A stretch of 64,000 nt of DNA from positions 372,001 to 436,000 of the forward strand of contig NZ_JADEYR010000001.1 of assembly GCF_015209585.1 (NCBI RefSeq). Reading direction: 5' to 3'. The notes beneath the pieces were generated by a model, which had not been told where the DNA came from, made no database searches, and saw only the letters and a list, made by a program, of their open reading frames with translations. The position numbers were made by a program, and so were the translations under genes. Positions 38,045 through 48,691 of this stretch are shown piece after piece (position 1 is the first letter of the stretch; each line of letters begins with the position of its first letter). Source of the stretch: Brachybacterium epidermidis (GTDB lineage: Bacteria; Actinomycetota; Actinomycetes; Actinomycetales; Dermabacteraceae).

Positions 38045-38989
38045 ATGGCCGGGGTCCATTCGCACGGCCACACCCACGGTCACGCCCACAGCAGCGCCCG
38101 CACCGCCCGTGGGCGCCTGGCCTTCGCCTTCGGGATCACCCTGGTGATCGTGCTCGTCCAGGCCGTGGGCAGCGTGATCACCGGCTCCCTGGCACTGCTG
38201 ACGGACACCGTCCACGCCCTCGCGGACGCCTCGGGACTCGCCGTGGCGCTGATCGCCGCCACCATGATGCTGCGTCCGCCCAGCAGCGCGCGCACGTGGG
38301 GCTTCGCGCGCATCGAGGTCATCGCCGCCCTCGGGCAGGCGGTGCTGCTGCTGGTGGTGGGGCTGTACACGGCGGTCGAAGGGCTCTCGCGGCTCGCCGC
38401 GCCGCCGGAGGTGCCCTCCCGGGAGCTGCTGATCTTCGGCGTCGTCGGCCTGGCGGCCAACATCGTCTCCATCCTGATCCTCTCGGGCAGCGGATCGGCC
38501 AACCTGAACCTGCGGGCCGCCACCCTCGAGGTGGTCAACGACGCCCTGGGGTCCCTGGGCGTCATCGTGGCAGCCGTGGTCATCGCCACCACGGGGTTCC
38601 AGCGGGCCGATGCACTGGCGGGACTGTTCATCGCCGCCCTGATCGTCCCCCGGGCGTTCCGGATCCTCCACGAGACCCTGCGGATCCTCATGGAGTACAC
38701 CCCGCGCGGTGTCGATCTGGACGAGGTCCGCGAGCACATCCTGGCGCTGGACCACGTGGTAGACCTGCACGACCTGCACGCCTCCGCAATCGGCAGCGAC
38801 CTGCCGGTGATCTCGGCGCACGTGGTGATCGCGGACGGCTGCTTCGAATCCGGTCATGCCCCGCAGATCCTCGCCGACGTGCAGTCCTGCCTGCGCAGCC
38901 ACTTCCCGATCGCGTTCGAGCACTCGACGATCCAGTTGGAGACGGAGGAGATCCGCCGCCAGGAGGCCTGGGCCGCCCTGCACGAGTGA
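38045..38989 (+). CDS. Cation diffusion facilitator family metal exporter
   Basis: The protein has 314 residues. A His-rich start (MAGVHSHGHTHGHAHSS) is followed by six membrane helices. The TM2 metal site LLTDTVHALADASG keeps the D-xxx-H/D pattern, and the TM5 site NDALGSLGVI is also present. The C-terminal cytoplasmic domain starts near HETLRILMEYTPRGVDL. The family exports Zn2+, Cd2+ or Co2+ by proton antiport; His/Asp ligands and the His-rich loop favour zinc. It stands alone after the tmRNA terminator. Confidence 0.92.
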   Translation: MAGVHSHGHTHGHAHSSARTARGRLAFAFGITLVIVLVQAVGSVITGSLALLTDTVHALADASGLAVALIAATMMLRPPSSARTWGFARIEVIAALGQAVLLLVVGLYTAVEGLSRLAAPPEVPSRELLIFGVVGLAANIVSILILSGSGSANLNLRAATLEVVNDALGSLGVIVAAVVIATTGFQRADALAGLFIAALIVPRAFRILHETLRILMEYTPRGVDLDEVREHILALDHVVDLHDLHASAIGSDLPVISAHVVIADGCFESGHAPQILADVQSCLRSHFPIAFEHSTIQLETEEIRRQEAWAALHE

Positions 38990-39053
38990 CCACAGCCAGC
39001 CCATGGCGCGCGCACATCGGGCCGCCAGGGCGCGGACAGCGCCGACTGTCGGC

Positions 39054-39923
39054 TCAGCCGTCGATCAGTGCCCCGTACCCCAGCTCCACCAGGTGCGCCC
39101 TGCTCATCGCCAGCGACTCGAAGATGTCGCGCCCGTAGGTGAGGTCCTGCTCCACCAGCAGGTGCTCCGCACCGGAGGCGATGCCCTGCTCGATCACCGG
39201 TGCCCAGTCCAGGGTTCCCTGTCCCACCTCGGCGAACTGCACGATGGAGCCCTGCCAGTAGGTGGGGAAGGCGGTGGTGTCCCCTGCATCCATCGCCGCC
39301 AGCACCTCGGCCGGGGGAAGGGTGATCCGGTAGTCCTTCAGATGCACCATGTCCAGCACGCCGTCGAACTGCTGCAGGGTGCGCTCCGGGTCGCGGCCGC
39401 CGCGCTGCACCCAGTGGCAGTCGATCTCGAAGCGCAGGCTCGGGGCCTTCTCGCGCAGGTGCTCCAGCAGCGTGCGCCCGTCGATCCGGGCGAACTCCAC
39501 GTGGTGGTTGTGGTAGCTCAGCGAGATGCCCGCCTCCTGCATCCGGGCCGCGTACTGCTCGGTCTCATCGCAGAACGCGAAGAACGCCTCCGGGGAGCGC
39601 ATGGCCTCCATCGGCATCATGCCGATCCGGATCATGGAGGTGCCGAGCGTCTGCGCCTCCTTCACCAGCAGATCGAAGTGCTCGGCCAGAGTCTGGCCCT
39701 GGGAGGAGGGCGGCGCGGTGGTCTTCGCGGAGATCGCGGCGTACTCGATGCCCAGTTCCGTGCGAGCCCGCTCCATGTCGGCCACGTTCTGCGCGGTCAT
39801 CGGGATCTGGGAGACCTCCACGACGCTGTAGCCGGTCTCGCGCACCCGCTCCAGGACCGGCAGCACCCCCTGCTCGGCGATGTGGTCCCTCAGCATCATC
39901 AGCTGGATTCCGATGCGCGCCAT
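39054..39923 (-). CDS. Sugar phosphate isomerase/epimerase-like TIM-barrel protein
   Basis: The protein has 289 residues from the ATG at 39923 (GAGGAG 6 bases upstream). It is an AP-endonuclease-2-type TIM barrel: SLSYHNHHVEFARIDG and RFEIDCHWVQRGGRDPER carry the expected metal-binding His, Glu and Asp, and VHLKDY is the next conserved strand. Family members isomerise or epimerise sugars or inositol derivatives. Substrate unknown. The next gene on this strand, kbl, ends 218 bases upstream; that gap shows no clear feature. Confidence 0.85.
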   Translation of the reverse strand: MARIGIQLMMLRDHIAEQGVLPVLERVRETGYSVVEVSQIPMTAQNVADMERARTELGIEYAAISAKTTAPPSSQGQTLAEHFDLLVKEAQTLGTSMIRIGMMPMEAMRSPEAFFAFCDETEQYAARMQEAGISLSYHNHHVEFARIDGRTLLEHLREKAPSLRFEIDCHWVQRGGRDPERTLQQFDGVLDMVHLKDYRITLPPAEVLAAMDAGDTTAFPTYWQGSIVQFAEVGQGTLDWAPVIEQGIASGAEHLLVEQDLTYGRDIFESLAMSRAHLVELGYGALIDG

Positions 39924-40141
39924 GGCACTCTCCTCGAGGCAGTAGGGTGCGCACCAGCCTATCCAGCGCGACCCGTCCCGCTGCGGCAGGTTGCCGCCCG
40001 TTGTCGTGACGGGGGCACGGCACCGGGCAGGATCGGCGCCCAGCCGAGCGGGGCCGGCCACCACCCGCGGCTCAGCCGAAGCAGAGCCCGTGCCCGCGCT
40101 GGCAGCGGTTGCCGTCGCGCGCAGCGGTGGCTGACCGGGGC

Positions 40142-41359
40142 TCAGCTCGCCTGCACCCGGTCCCGAGCGCGCACGAACGCCTGCACGCAGGCCTCGATGT
40201 CCTCCTCGGTGTGCGCGGCGGAGAGCTGCACGCGGATGCGAGCCCTTCCGCGCGGCACCACCGGGTAGGAGAACGCGGTGACGTACACGCCCTCCTCGAG
40301 CATCGCATCGGCGATCCGACCGGCCAGCGCGGCGTCCCCGAACATCACCGGGACGATCGCGTGCTCGCCGTCCAGCAGCTCGAAGCCCTCCTCGCCCATG
40401 CGTCGGCGGAACCGGGCTGCATTGTCGAACAGCGTGCCGCGCAGCTCGTGCGAGGCGGCCACCAGCTCGAGGGCCTTGATCGAGGCGGCCACGATCGCCG
40501 GTGCCAGGGAGTTGGAGAACAGGTAGGGACGGCCCTTCTGCCGCAGCATGGCGATGATCTCGGCGCGACCGGAGACATAGCCGCCGCTCGCGCCGCCCAG
40601 CGCCTTGCCGAAGGTACCGGTGTAGATGTCCACCCGATCCGAGACCCCGAAGTGCTCCGGTGTGCCGGCCCCGGTGGCGCCCATGAAGCCCACCGCATGG
40701 GAGTCGTCCACCATCACCAGCGCGCCGAACTCCTCGGCGAGGTCGCAGATCTCCTCCAGCGGTGCCAGGTACCCGTCCATGGAGAACACCCCGTCGGTGA
40801 CGATCACGGTGCGGCGAGCGCCCTTGCCGTCGTGCAGCTGCGCGGCTGCCTCCAGCTGGGTGCGCAGATCCGCCATGTCGGCGTTGCGGTAGCGGAAGCG
40901 CGCCGCCTTGGAAAGGCGGATGCCGTCGATCAAGGAGGCGTGGTTCAGCTCGTCGGAGATGATGGCGTCCTCCTTGCCGAACAGGGGCTCGAACACGGCC
41001 CCGTTGGCGTCGAAGCAGGAGGAGAACAGGATGGTGGCCTCGGTCCCCAGGAACTCGCTCATGGCGTCCTCGAGCCGGAGGTGCAGGTCCTGGGTGCCGC
41101 AGATGAAGCGCACCGAGGCCATGCCGAAACCTCGCTCATCGAGGGCATCGTGGGCGGCGGCGACCAGGTCGGGGTGATCGGCCAGGCCCAGGTAGTTGTT
41201 GGCGCAGAAGTTCAGCACCTCAGAGCCGTCACGGCCGATGGGGCCCGCGGTGATGCGGCCCGACTGAGCGGTGGTGATCACCCGCTCGTGCTTGAAGGTC
41301 CCGGCCTCCTCGATCTGTGCGAGCTCGGCGGTCAGCTGATCCTTGAGGTCCGTGTACAC
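40142..41359 (-). CDS. kbl: Glycine C-acetyltransferase (2-amino-3-ketobutyrate CoA ligase)
   Basis: The protein has 405 residues. It is a PLP enzyme of the alpha-oxoamine synthase family: [14 protein letters not shown] at the N-terminus, [18 protein letters not shown] as the PLP-contact strand and [13 protein letters not shown] with the Schiff-base Lys. It splits 2-amino-3-oxobutanoate with CoA into glycine and acetyl-CoA. It lies 31 bp downstream of tdh on the same strand, and the two make the complete threonine-to-glycine pathway. The start is GTG with AAGGAA upstream. Confidence 0.95.
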   Translation of the reverse strand: MYTDLKDQLTAELAQIEEAGTFKHERVITTAQSGRITAGPIGRDGSEVLNFCANNYLGLADHPDLVAAAHDALDERGFGMASVRFICGTQDLHLRLEDAMSEFLGTEATILFSSCFDANGAVFEPLFGKEDAIISDELNHASLIDGIRLSKAARFRYRNADMADLRTQLEAAAQLHDGKGARRTVIVTDGVFSMDGYLAPLEEICDLAEEFGALVMVDDSHAVGFMGATGAGTPEHFGVSDRVDIYTGTFGKALGGASGGYVSGRAEIIAMLRQKGRPYLFSNSLAPAIVAASIKALELVAASHELRGTLFDNAARFRRRMGEEGFELLDGEHAIVPVMFGDAALAGRIADAMLEEGVYVTAFSYPVVPRGRARIRVQLSAAHTEEDIEACVQAFVRARDRVQAS

Positions 41360-41390
41360 GGGGTTCCTTCCTGCGGGTGGGGGTGAGTGG

Positions 41391-42455
41391 TCAATCGATG
41401 CTCTCCCAGTCCAGCAGCACCTTGCCGCCGCTGCCGGAGCGGGCGATCTCGTAGCCCTCCTCGAACCGGGAGGCGGGCAGCACGTCGGTGACGGTGCGGG
41501 TGACCAGTTCTCGCAGCTTCTGCGAACTGGTGAGCATCGCGGCCATCGCGTTCCAGGTCTCGAACATCTCGCGGCCGTAGATGCCCTGCAGGGTGAGCAT
41601 GCGCGTGACCACGACCGTCCAGTCGATCTCGAACTGCCTGGGCGGGAGCCCCAGCAGCGCTATCTTGCCGCCGTGGTTCATGTTCTCGATCATCTCCTGC
41701 AGGGCGGAGGCCTGCCCGGAGATCTCCAGACCCACGTCGAAGCCCTCTCGCATGCCCAGCTCCTGCTGGGCCTCGCGCACACGGGTGGTGGAGACGTCCA
41801 CCGTGACGTCCGCCCCGCTCTCGACGGCCATCTGCAGCCGGTGCGGCGCCACGTCGGTGGCGGTGATGTAGCGGGCACCGGCATGGCGCGCCACGGCCAC
41901 GCACATCTGGCCGATCGGGCCCGCGCCCGTGACCAGGACGTCCTCACCCACCACGGGGAACTTCACGGTGGTGTGCACGGCATTGCCCAGCGGATCGAAC
42001 AGCGCGCCCAGCTCGGGGGAGATCAGCTCGGTGCCACCGCCCGACTCGTGCACCCACACGTTCAGGTGCGGGATCACCACGTACTCGGCGAAGGCGCCGT
42101 CCCTCTGCACGCCCACGGAGCGGGTGCGGATGCACATCTGCCGGCGTCCGGCCCGACAGTTGCGGCAGGTCCCGCACACCACGTGCCCCTCACCGGAGAC
42201 GCGGTCGCCGATGCGCACATCGGGAACCTGGTCGCCCACCTCGACCACCTCGCCGTAGAACTCGTGGCCGGGGGTGAACGGGACGGTGTCGCACATGGCC
42301 TGGGCGGAGGCGTCCCAGGCCAGGATGTGCAGGTCGGTCCCGCAGATCCCGGCGCGCATCACCCGGATCTTCACGTCCCAAGGGCCGCACTTCGGCTCCG
42401 GCACCTCGGTGAGCATCAGGCCTGGCCCGGGCTCGGTCTTGCGCAGCGCACGCAT
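41391..42455 (-). CDS. tdh: L-threonine 3-dehydrogenase
   Basis: The protein has 354 residues from the ATG at 42455 ([15 protein letters not shown]), which matches the family start. GAGGAG is 12 bases away, and an in-frame GTG 8 codons earlier is an alternative. It is a zinc alcohol-dehydrogenase-type enzyme: catalytic zinc ligands in ICGTDLH and GHEFYGEV, structural zinc Cys cluster [15 protein letters not shown], and Rossmann motif [10 protein letters not shown]. It oxidises threonine with NAD+ to 2-amino-3-oxobutanoate, the Kbl substrate. Confidence 0.94.
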   Translation of the reverse strand: MRALRKTEPGPGLMLTEVPEPKCGPWDVKIRVMRAGICGTDLHILAWDASAQAMCDTVPFTPGHEFYGEVVEVGDQVPDVRIGDRVSGEGHVVCGTCRNCRAGRRQMCIRTRSVGVQRDGAFAEYVVIPHLNVWVHESGGGTELISPELGALFDPLGNAVHTTVKFPVVGEDVLVTGAGPIGQMCVAVARHAGARYITATDVAPHRLQMAVESGADVTVDVSTTRVREAQQELGMREGFDVGLEISGQASALQEMIENMNHGGKIALLGLPPRQFEIDWTVVVTRMLTLQGIYGREMFETWNAMAAMLTSSQKLRELVTRTVTDVLPASRFEEGYEIARSGSGGKVLLDWESID

Positions 42456-42573
42456 CGCAGCGGTCGTCTCCTCGGTCACACCACGGGCCCGGCCAGGACA
42501 GCCGGCAGCCCGTGTCCGATCAGTGACCTTCATCCTAGTGCGGGCGCACCGCCTGCTCCTTCGGTACGGGCCG

Positions 42574-42579
42574 TAGAGT
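42574..42579 (+). promoter_or_regulatory. -10 hexamer of hrpA, probably leaderless
   Basis: TAGAGT ends 9 bases before the hrpA ATG and no purine-rich ribosome site fits between. Confidence 0.45.
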
Positions 42580-42588
42580 TGGCCCGTC

Positions 42589-45500
42589 ATGACCGAGAAC
42601 GCCCCCGCCGACCGCCCCAGGACTGACCTGCGGATCACCTACCCCACGGACCTGCCCGTCTCCCAGCGCCGCGAGGACATCCAGGCGGCCATCCGCGAGA
42701 ACCAGGTGGTGGTGATCGCCGGCGAGACCGGATCCGGCAAGACCACCCAGATCCCCAAGATGCTGCTCGAGCTGGGGTACGGGGCCAAGGGCCGCCTGAT
42801 CGGCCACACGCAGCCGCGACGCATCGCCGCCCGCTCGGTGGCGCAGCGGATCGCCGCGGAGCTGGGGGAGAAGCTGGGCGAGGGCACCGTCGGTTACCAG
42901 GTGCGGTTCACCAAGGAGACCAGCCGCGGGGCCCGCCTCAAGCTGATGACCGACGGCATCCTGCTGGCGGAGATCGGCCGGGACCGGCTGCTGAAGCGCT
43001 ACGACGCGATCATCATCGACGAGGCCCACGAGCGCTCCCTCACCATCGACGTGATCCTGGGCTACCTGCGGCAGATCCTGCCCGAGCGACCCGATCTCAA
43101 GGTCATCATCACCTCCGCCACCATCGACCCCGAGCGCTTCGCGGCCCACTTCTCTTGCCGCCTCCCCTCCGGCGACCAGGAGCCGGCGCCGATCCTCGAG
43201 GTCTCCGGCCGCACCTACCCCGTGGAGATCCGCTATCGCCCCCTGGTGCTCGAGCCCGACCTCGAGGGGGACGCGGGCGAGGACGACGACCTGGACGACA
43301 TCCACTCCGTCGAGCGTGACCTCACCCAGGCCATCACCGACGCTGTGGACGAACTGGCTGCTGAGGGCCCCGGCGACATGCTGGTGTTCCTGCCCGGTGA
43401 GCGGGAGATCCGGGAGATCGCCGATGCCCTCAGCTCCCACCTGGGGCGCGGCACCCGGGGCCGGGCCGCCCTGCCGGTGGAGGTGCTGCCCCTGTTCGGC
43501 CGGCTCTCCGCCGCCGACCAGCAGAAGATCTTCACCCCGCCCCCCGCCGGCACCTTCCGCCGCATCATCCTGTCCACGAACGTCGCCGAGACCTCCCTGA
43601 CCGTCCCGGGCATCACGTACGTGATCGACTCGGGCCTGGCCCGGATCTCGAGGTACTCCCAGCGCACCAAGGTGCAGCGCCTGCCGATCGAGGCGATCTC
43701 CCAGGCCAGCGCGAACCAGCGCTCGGGACGCTCCGGCCGTACCGCCCCCGGCATCGCCATCCGCCTGTACTCCCAGGAGGACTACGAGGCCCGGCCCGAG
43801 TACACCGAGCCGGAGATCCTGCGCACCTCTCTGGCCTCCGTGGTGCTGTTGATGACCTCGCTGGGCCTGGGCGACGTGGAGTCCTTCCCCTTCGTCGAGC
43901 CCCCCGCCACGCGCGCCATCACCGACGGTGTGCGTCTGCTGGAGGAGCTGGGTGCCATCGAGGACGCCCCTGGTCAGCCCGGCGGGCGCCGACTGACGAA
44001 GGTGGGCCGCACCCTGGCCCGCTTCCCCCTGGATCCCCGCATGGCGCGCATGCTGATCGAGGCGCACCGCCTCGGGGCGCTGCGGGAGGTGCTGATCATC
44101 GTGGCGGCCCTGGAGATCCAGGATCCCCGCGAGCGGCCCCTGGGCCAGGAGCAGCAGGCCAAGGAGAAGCACCGCCGCTTCGAGGACGAGACCAGCGACT
44201 TCCTGGCCTATCTGAAGCTGTGGGAGCACCTGCAGCAGCGCCGCGATGCGCTGTCCGGCTCCGCCTTCCGCCGCGAGGTGCGCTCGGAGTTCCTGCACTA
44301 CCTGCGGATCCGTGAATGGTGGGACCTGCACTCCCAGCTGCGGGACATGGCCAAGGACGTGGGGCTCTCCCGCAACGACACCCCCGCAAGCCCTCAGGCC
44401 ATCCACCAGGCGCTGCTGGCGGGCCTGCTCAGCCATGTAGGCCTGTACGAGGAGCGCTCCCGCGAGTACACCGGGGCCCGCGGCGCCCGCTTCGCGATCT
44501 GGCCCGGCTCGGCCCTGGCCAAGAAGCGCCCCGACTACGTGATGGTCGCCGAGCTGGTGGAGACCTCCCGGCTGTGGGGCCGCACCGCCGCGCGCATCGA
44601 CCCCGCCTGGGCCGAGGAGGTGGGCGCCCACGTGGTGCGGCGCTCACATTCCGCACCGCACTGGTCCTCCAAGCAGGCCGGCGCGATGGCCCACGAGAAG
44701 GTCACCCTGTACGGGGTTCCCATCGTGGCCGACCGCGTGGTGGGCTACGGACGCATCGACCCCGAGGCCGCTCGCGACATCTTCATCCAGCACGCCCTGA
44801 TCGAGGGGGACTGGCGCACCCGCCACCACTTCTTCCGCGACAACCGTGCCCTCATCGCCCGACTCGAGGAACTGGAGGCCAAGACCCGTCGGCGCGACCT
44901 GCTGGTCTCCGACGAGCAGCTGTTCCGCTTCTACGACGAGCGGATCCCCGCCGAGGTGGTCTCCGGCGCCCACTTCGACTCCTGGTGGAAGAAGCAACGG
45001 CACGAGACGCCGGACCTGCTCACCCTCACCGAGGACGACCTGCTGGACCCGGACGCCGACGTCGCCCACCTGGCACGGGACTACCCGGACACCTGGGTGC
45101 AGGGCGACATCACCCTGCCGCTGAGCTACTCGTTCGGCGAGGTGGGGGCCAAGGGGGCCGATGGCGTGACCGCCACCGTGCCGCTGGCCGTGCTGAACCG
45201 TCTCGAGCCGCGCGGCTTCGACTGGTTGGTGCCCGGCATGCGCCACGAGCTGATCACCGAGCTGATCCGCTCCCTGCCCAAACCGATCCGCCGCCACCTG
45301 GTGCCGGCCCCCGAGCGGGCCAAAGCCGTGGCCGCAACCCTCCACGACGACGACCCCGATGCGGGCGAGCCCTTCGTGGAGGCCGTGGCCGATGAGCTGG
45401 TGGCCCTGCCCGGGGTGCCCCAGGACCTCCCCCTGTATGGGGCCGAGTTCGACCTGGCGAAGCTGCCCGCCCACCTGCGCATGCACTTCCGGGTGGTGGA

Positions 45501-46479
45501 CGCCAAGGGCCGCCAGATCGGCAGCGGCGACTCCCTGGCCGATCTCAAGGCCCGCCTCAAACAGCGCATGGAGGCCTCGGTCTCCTCCCGCGGTGACGAC
45601 CTGGACCGCACCGACCTGCGCAGCTTCCCCGAGGACGGGGTGCCGCGCGTCCACGAGTCCACCGTGGGCGGGCTGAAGGTCACCGGCTACCCCGCACTGG
45701 TGGCCCGTCGCGACAAGGACGGCACCGTCACCCGCATCGACCTGGCCGTCCTCGCCACCGAGGACGAGCAGTCCCTGGCTCACCGCGCCGGTCTGATCGC
45801 CCTGATCGACCGGGAGGTGGGGACGGACCTGTCCGGGGTGCTGAACTCCCTTCCCAACCCCACCAAGCTGGCCGTGGCCGGTTCGGACTACCCCTCCACC
45901 GCGGCCCTGCTGGCCGATGCTTCCCGCGCCGCCACCGCCCACCTGGTGGGGGAGGGCACCGCGCGCACCCGTGCCGAGTACGACGCACTGCAGGAGCAGG
46001 TGCGCGCACGCCACGACGTGCTCGCCGCCCAGGCCGTCAAGGACGCCGCCGGTGCGCTCGCCGTCCACGGCCGGCTGCAGAAGGAGGTCTCCCGCGCCTC
46101 CTCGCTGGCGATCCTGAACACACTCACCGCGATCCGCGAGCACGCCGCCTCCCTGCTGGGCGACGGCTTCATCTCCCGCACGGGACTGGACCACCTGGGG
46201 GACCTGCGCCGGTATCTCGAGACCGATCTGGTTCGCCTGGACAAGCTGCAGCAGAATCCCCGTCGTGATGACCAGCTCGCCTGGCAGATCGACGACATCA
46301 CCCGGTACTGGGAGGGAGTCCGGGCGAAGCTCTCCGCCCGTCGCCTGGCCGAACCGGACGCCGGTGAGATCCCCTGGATGCTCGAGGAGCTCCGCGTGAG
46401 CCTGTTCGCCCAGACCCTGGGCACGAAGTACACCGTCTCGGACAAGCGGATCCGCAAGGCCATCGCAGAACTGGGGTGA
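42589..46479 (+). CDS. hrpA: HrpA-type ATP-dependent DEAH-box RNA helicase
   Basis: The protein has 1296 residues, full HrpA length. Motif I is GETGSGKTTQIPK, motif II DEAHERSLTID, motif III TSATIDPERF and motif VI QRSGRSGRTAPG. The HA2/OB region follows and a long C-terminal DUF3418 domain ends the protein. In E. coli HrpA acts on mRNA and helps rescue collided ribosomes. The gene is divergent from tdh and stands alone. Confidence 0.95.
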   Translation: MTENAPADRPRTDLRITYPTDLPVSQRREDIQAAIRENQVVVIAGETGSGKTTQIPKMLLELGYGAKGRLIGHTQPRRIAARSVAQRIAAELGEKLGEGTVGYQVRFTKETSRGARLKLMTDGILLAEIGRDRLLKRYDAIIIDEAHERSLTIDVILGYLRQILPERPDLKVIITSATIDPERFAAHFSCRLPSGDQEPAPILEVSGRTYPVEIRYRPLVLEPDLEGDAGEDDDLDDIHSVERDLTQAITDAVDELAAEGPGDMLVFLPGEREIREIADALSSHLGRGTRGRAALPVEVLPLFGRLSAADQQKIFTPPPAGTFRRIILSTNVAETSLTVPGITYVIDSGLARISRYSQRTKVQRLPIEAISQASANQRSGRSGRTAPGIAIRLYSQEDYEARPEYTEPEILRTSLASVVLLMTSLGLGDVESFPFVEPPATRAITDGVRLLEELGAIEDAPGQPGGRRLTKVGRTLARFPLDPRMARMLIEAHRLGALREVLIIVAALEIQDPRERPLGQEQQAKEKHRRFEDETSDFLAYLKLWEHLQQRRDALSGSAFRREVRSEFLHYLRIREWWDLHSQLRDMAKDVGLSRNDTPASPQAIHQALLAGLLSHVGLYEERSREYTGARGARFAIWPGSALAKKRPDYVMVAELVETSRLWGRTAARIDPAWAEEVGAHVVRRSHSAPHWSSKQAGAMAHEKVTLYGVPIVADRVVGYGRIDPEAARDIFIQHALIEGDWRTRHHFFRDNRALIARLEELEAKTRRRDLLVSDEQLFRFYDERIPAEVVSGAHFDSWWKKQRHETPDLLTLTEDDLLDPDADVAHLARDYPDTWVQGDITLPLSYSFGEVGAKGADGVTATVPLAVLNRLEPRGFDWLVPGMRHELITELIRSLPKPIRRHLVPAPERAKAVAATLHDDDPDAGEPFVEAVADELVALPGVPQDLPLYGAEFDLAKLPAHLRMHFRVVDAKGRQIGSGDSLADLKARLKQRMEASVSSRGDDLDRTDLRSFPEDGVPRVHESTVGGLKVTGYPALVARRDKDGTVTRIDLAVLATEDEQSLAHRAGLIALIDREVGTDLSGVLNSLPNPTKLAVAGSDYPSTAALLADASRAATAHLVGEGTARTRAEYDALQEQVRARHDVLAAQAVKDAAGALAVHGRLQKEVSRASSLAILNTLTAIREHAASLLGDGFISRTGLDHLGDLRRYLETDLVRLDKLQQNPRRDDQLAWQIDDITRYWEGVRAKLSARRLAEPDAGEIPWMLEELRVSLFAQTLGTKYTVSDKRIRKAIAELG

Positions 46480-46585
46480 GCGCCCCAGCCAGATGGTGCC
46501 CACCGCTCAGGCGATCTGGGTGCGCCACGCGCACGACGTGGCACCGTTCGTCGGCTGAATGACTACGGTCCGGCGGGCCGACGGA

Positions 46586-46591
46586 TACTCT
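46586..46591 (+). promoter_or_regulatory. -10 hexamer of malic enzyme gene, probably leaderless
   Basis: TACTCT ends 7 bases before the ATG at 46599, supporting this start over the ATG 3 codons later. Confidence 0.5.
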
Positions 46592-46598
46592 GTGTCCC

Positions 46599-48056
46599 AT
46601 GTCACCGATGCCCTCCGTGAGCTACTCCATCACCATCCGTCTCGAGTTCGCGGCACGCTCCGCCGCCGTCAGCGACATCACCGGCAGCATCGAGCGCCAC
46701 GGGGGCTCGGTCACCGCCCTGGACGTCTCCGCCTCCGGGCCGGAGCGGATGCGGGCCGACATCACCGTCCTCACCGGCGGCCACGATCACGCGATGGAGA
46801 TCGTCGAGGAGCTGCGCGTGCTGGACGGCGTGGAGCTGGGCAAGGTCTCCGACCGCACCTTCCTGGCCCACCTGGGCGGCAAGCTCACCGTCGAGTCGAA
46901 GGTTCCGATCCGCCACCGTGACGATCTCTCCATGGTCTACACCCCGGGCGTGGCCCGGGTGGTCAAGGCCATCGCGGAGAACCCCGAGGACGCCCGCCGC
47001 CTGACCATCAAGCGCAACACCGTCGCGGTGGTCTCCGACGGCTCCGCCATCCTGGGCCTGGGGGACCTGGGGCCGCTGGCGGCCATGCCGGTGATGGAGG
47101 GCAAGGCGGCCCTGTTCAAGCGCTTCGCCAACATCGACGCCTTCCCGATATGCCTGGACGCCCACTCGGTCGACGACATCGTCGCCCATGTCAAGGCGAT
47201 CGCCCCCGTGTTCGCCGGCATCAACCTCGAGGACATCTCCGCCCCCCGCTGCTTCGAGATCGAGGACCGCCTCCGGGCTGAGCTGGACATCCCCGTGTTC
47301 CATGACGACCAGCACGGCACCGCCATCGTCGTGGTGGCCGCGCTGCGCAACGCCCTGCGGGTGGTCGACAAGAAGATCGAGACCGCCCGCATCGTGCTGT
47401 CCGGCGCAGGCGCGGCCGGCACCGCGATCCTCAGCCTGCTGCGCGCCGCCGGGGCGCGGGACGTCGTGGTCACCGACGTCGACGGCGTCGTCCACGAGGG
47501 CCGCGAGCAGCTCGCCGGTCGCCTGCCGTGGATCGCCGAGGTCACAAATCCGCGCGGCATCACCGGCACCCTGCGCGACGCCGTCGCCGGGGCCGACGTG
47601 TTCATCGGCGTCAGTGCCGGCAACATCCTCACCGCCGAGGACGTGGCCACCATGGCAGATCGCTCCGTGGTGTTCGCGATGGCCAATCCCACCCCGGAGA
47701 TCGATCCCTCCGAGGCCGCCAAGCACGCGGAGGTCGTGGCCACCGGACGCAGCGACTTCTCCAACCAGATCAACAACGTGCTGGCCTTCCCCGGCGTTTT
47801 CCGCGGCCTGCTCGATGCTCGTGCCACCCGGGTCACCGACCGCATGCTGCTGGCCGCGGCGAAGGCCCTGGCCGACGTGGTCACGCCCGAGGAGCTCAAC
47901 CCCACCTACATCGTGCCCAGCGTGTTCCACGAAGGTGTCACCAAGGCCGTGGCCAGTGCCGTGGAGCAGGTGGCACGGGAGGACGCCGGCACGGTGGACA
48001 CCATCACCGGCGCCATCCAGGCCGTGTACGCCGACGAGATCAGCCTGGAGGGCTGA
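46599..48056 (+). CDS. NAD(P)-dependent malic enzyme with N-terminal ACT-like domain
   Basis: The protein has 485 residues. Residues ~8-85 form an ACT-like regulatory domain (YSITIRLEFAARSAAVSDI). The malic enzyme core follows: MVYTPGVARVVKAIAENPED with the catalytic Tyr, GLGDLGPLAAMPVMEGKAAL with the Lys, and the metal site in FHDDQHGTAIVVVAALRNAL. The Rossmann domain reads IVLSGAGAAGTAILSLLR. It converts malate to pyruvate and CO2 with NAD(P)H. An amino acid probably regulates it through the ACT domain. Confidence 0.94.
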   Translation: MSPMPSVSYSITIRLEFAARSAAVSDITGSIERHGGSVTALDVSASGPERMRADITVLTGGHDHAMEIVEELRVLDGVELGKVSDRTFLAHLGGKLTVESKVPIRHRDDLSMVYTPGVARVVKAIAENPEDARRLTIKRNTVAVVSDGSAILGLGDLGPLAAMPVMEGKAALFKRFANIDAFPICLDAHSVDDIVAHVKAIAPVFAGINLEDISAPRCFEIEDRLRAELDIPVFHDDQHGTAIVVVAALRNALRVVDKKIETARIVLSGAGAAGTAILSLLRAAGARDVVVTDVDGVVHEGREQLAGRLPWIAEVTNPRGITGTLRDAVAGADVFIGVSAGNILTAEDVATMADRSVVFAMANPTPEIDPSEAAKHAEVVATGRSDFSNQINNVLAFPGVFRGLLDARATRVTDRMLLAAAKALADVVTPEELNPTYIVPSVFHEGVTKAVASAVEQVAREDAGTVDTITGAIQAVYADEISLEG

Positions 48057-48134
48057 GCACGCCCGGCGTCGGCGCTTCCACCCCGGCACCACGGCCGCCG
48101 GCCCGATGGCGGCTTGCCCCGGTCGTCCTGCGGC

Positions 48135-48611
48135 TCAGCGCTGGGCCAGCGGCGCGGGCTCGAGCTCGTCGATCGTCTCCAGCAGTCGCCGGCGGCGCTG
48201 GCGTTCGCCGATCCACAGCCCCAGGCCCAGGGCGATGCCGACCATGTCGGCGATCAGATCGCCCGCCGTCCCCGCACGTTCGGGGAGAGCCACGAGCTGC
48301 ACGAGCTCGGACAGGACGGCATGCACCAGGGCCGCTATCACCACCCATCCCATCGGGAACCGCTTCACCGGTGCCAGCACGCGCCCGGCCGCCCACACGG
48401 TCAGGGCGAACACCAGCACGTGGGCCACCTTGTCGAGGCCCGGCACTGCGAGCCCCGGGATGCTCGAGGGGACGGTCGGCAGGTAGAAGCCGATGTTGAG
48501 CAGCAGAGCGAGGCCCAGCAGGCCCAGCCTCCACGGCACCGAGCCCCCGGCGCGGCGGATCTCGGTGGGCGTGCGGGCGATCAGGTCCGAGGCGATGCTC
48601 ATGGCGGGCAT
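48135..48611 (-). CDS. VanZ-like membrane protein
   Basis: The protein has 158 residues from the ATG at 48611; an ATG 3 codons later (48602) is equally likely, and the only candidate ribosome site (GGGGGA) is distant. Four helices are visible. The VanZ pattern LDKVAHVLVFALTVWAAGRV and the later ELVQLVALPERAGTAGDLIA with conserved Asp are present. VanZ relatives give low-level teicoplanin resistance in enterococci, but this chromosomal family has no known function. Confidence 0.8.
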   Translation of the reverse strand: MPAMSIASDLIARTPTEIRRAGGSVPWRLGLLGLALLLNIGFYLPTVPSSIPGLAVPGLDKVAHVLVFALTVWAAGRVLAPVKRFPMGWVVIAALVHAVLSELVQLVALPERAGTAGDLIADMVGIALGLGLWIGERQRRRRLLETIDELEPAPLAQR

Positions 48612-48691
48612 GGTGGCACGGATCCCCCCGTGCCTCAGGGAGGCAGGGCCGCTAGGCTCGGGGCATTCGCGCAACGACCGAGGGAGTCGCC

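Noticed and set aside
37734-38045. Reading frames across the tmRNA 3' half
   Set aside because: They overlap the acceptor and T-arm of tmRNA, which is certain from its structure and tag sequence.
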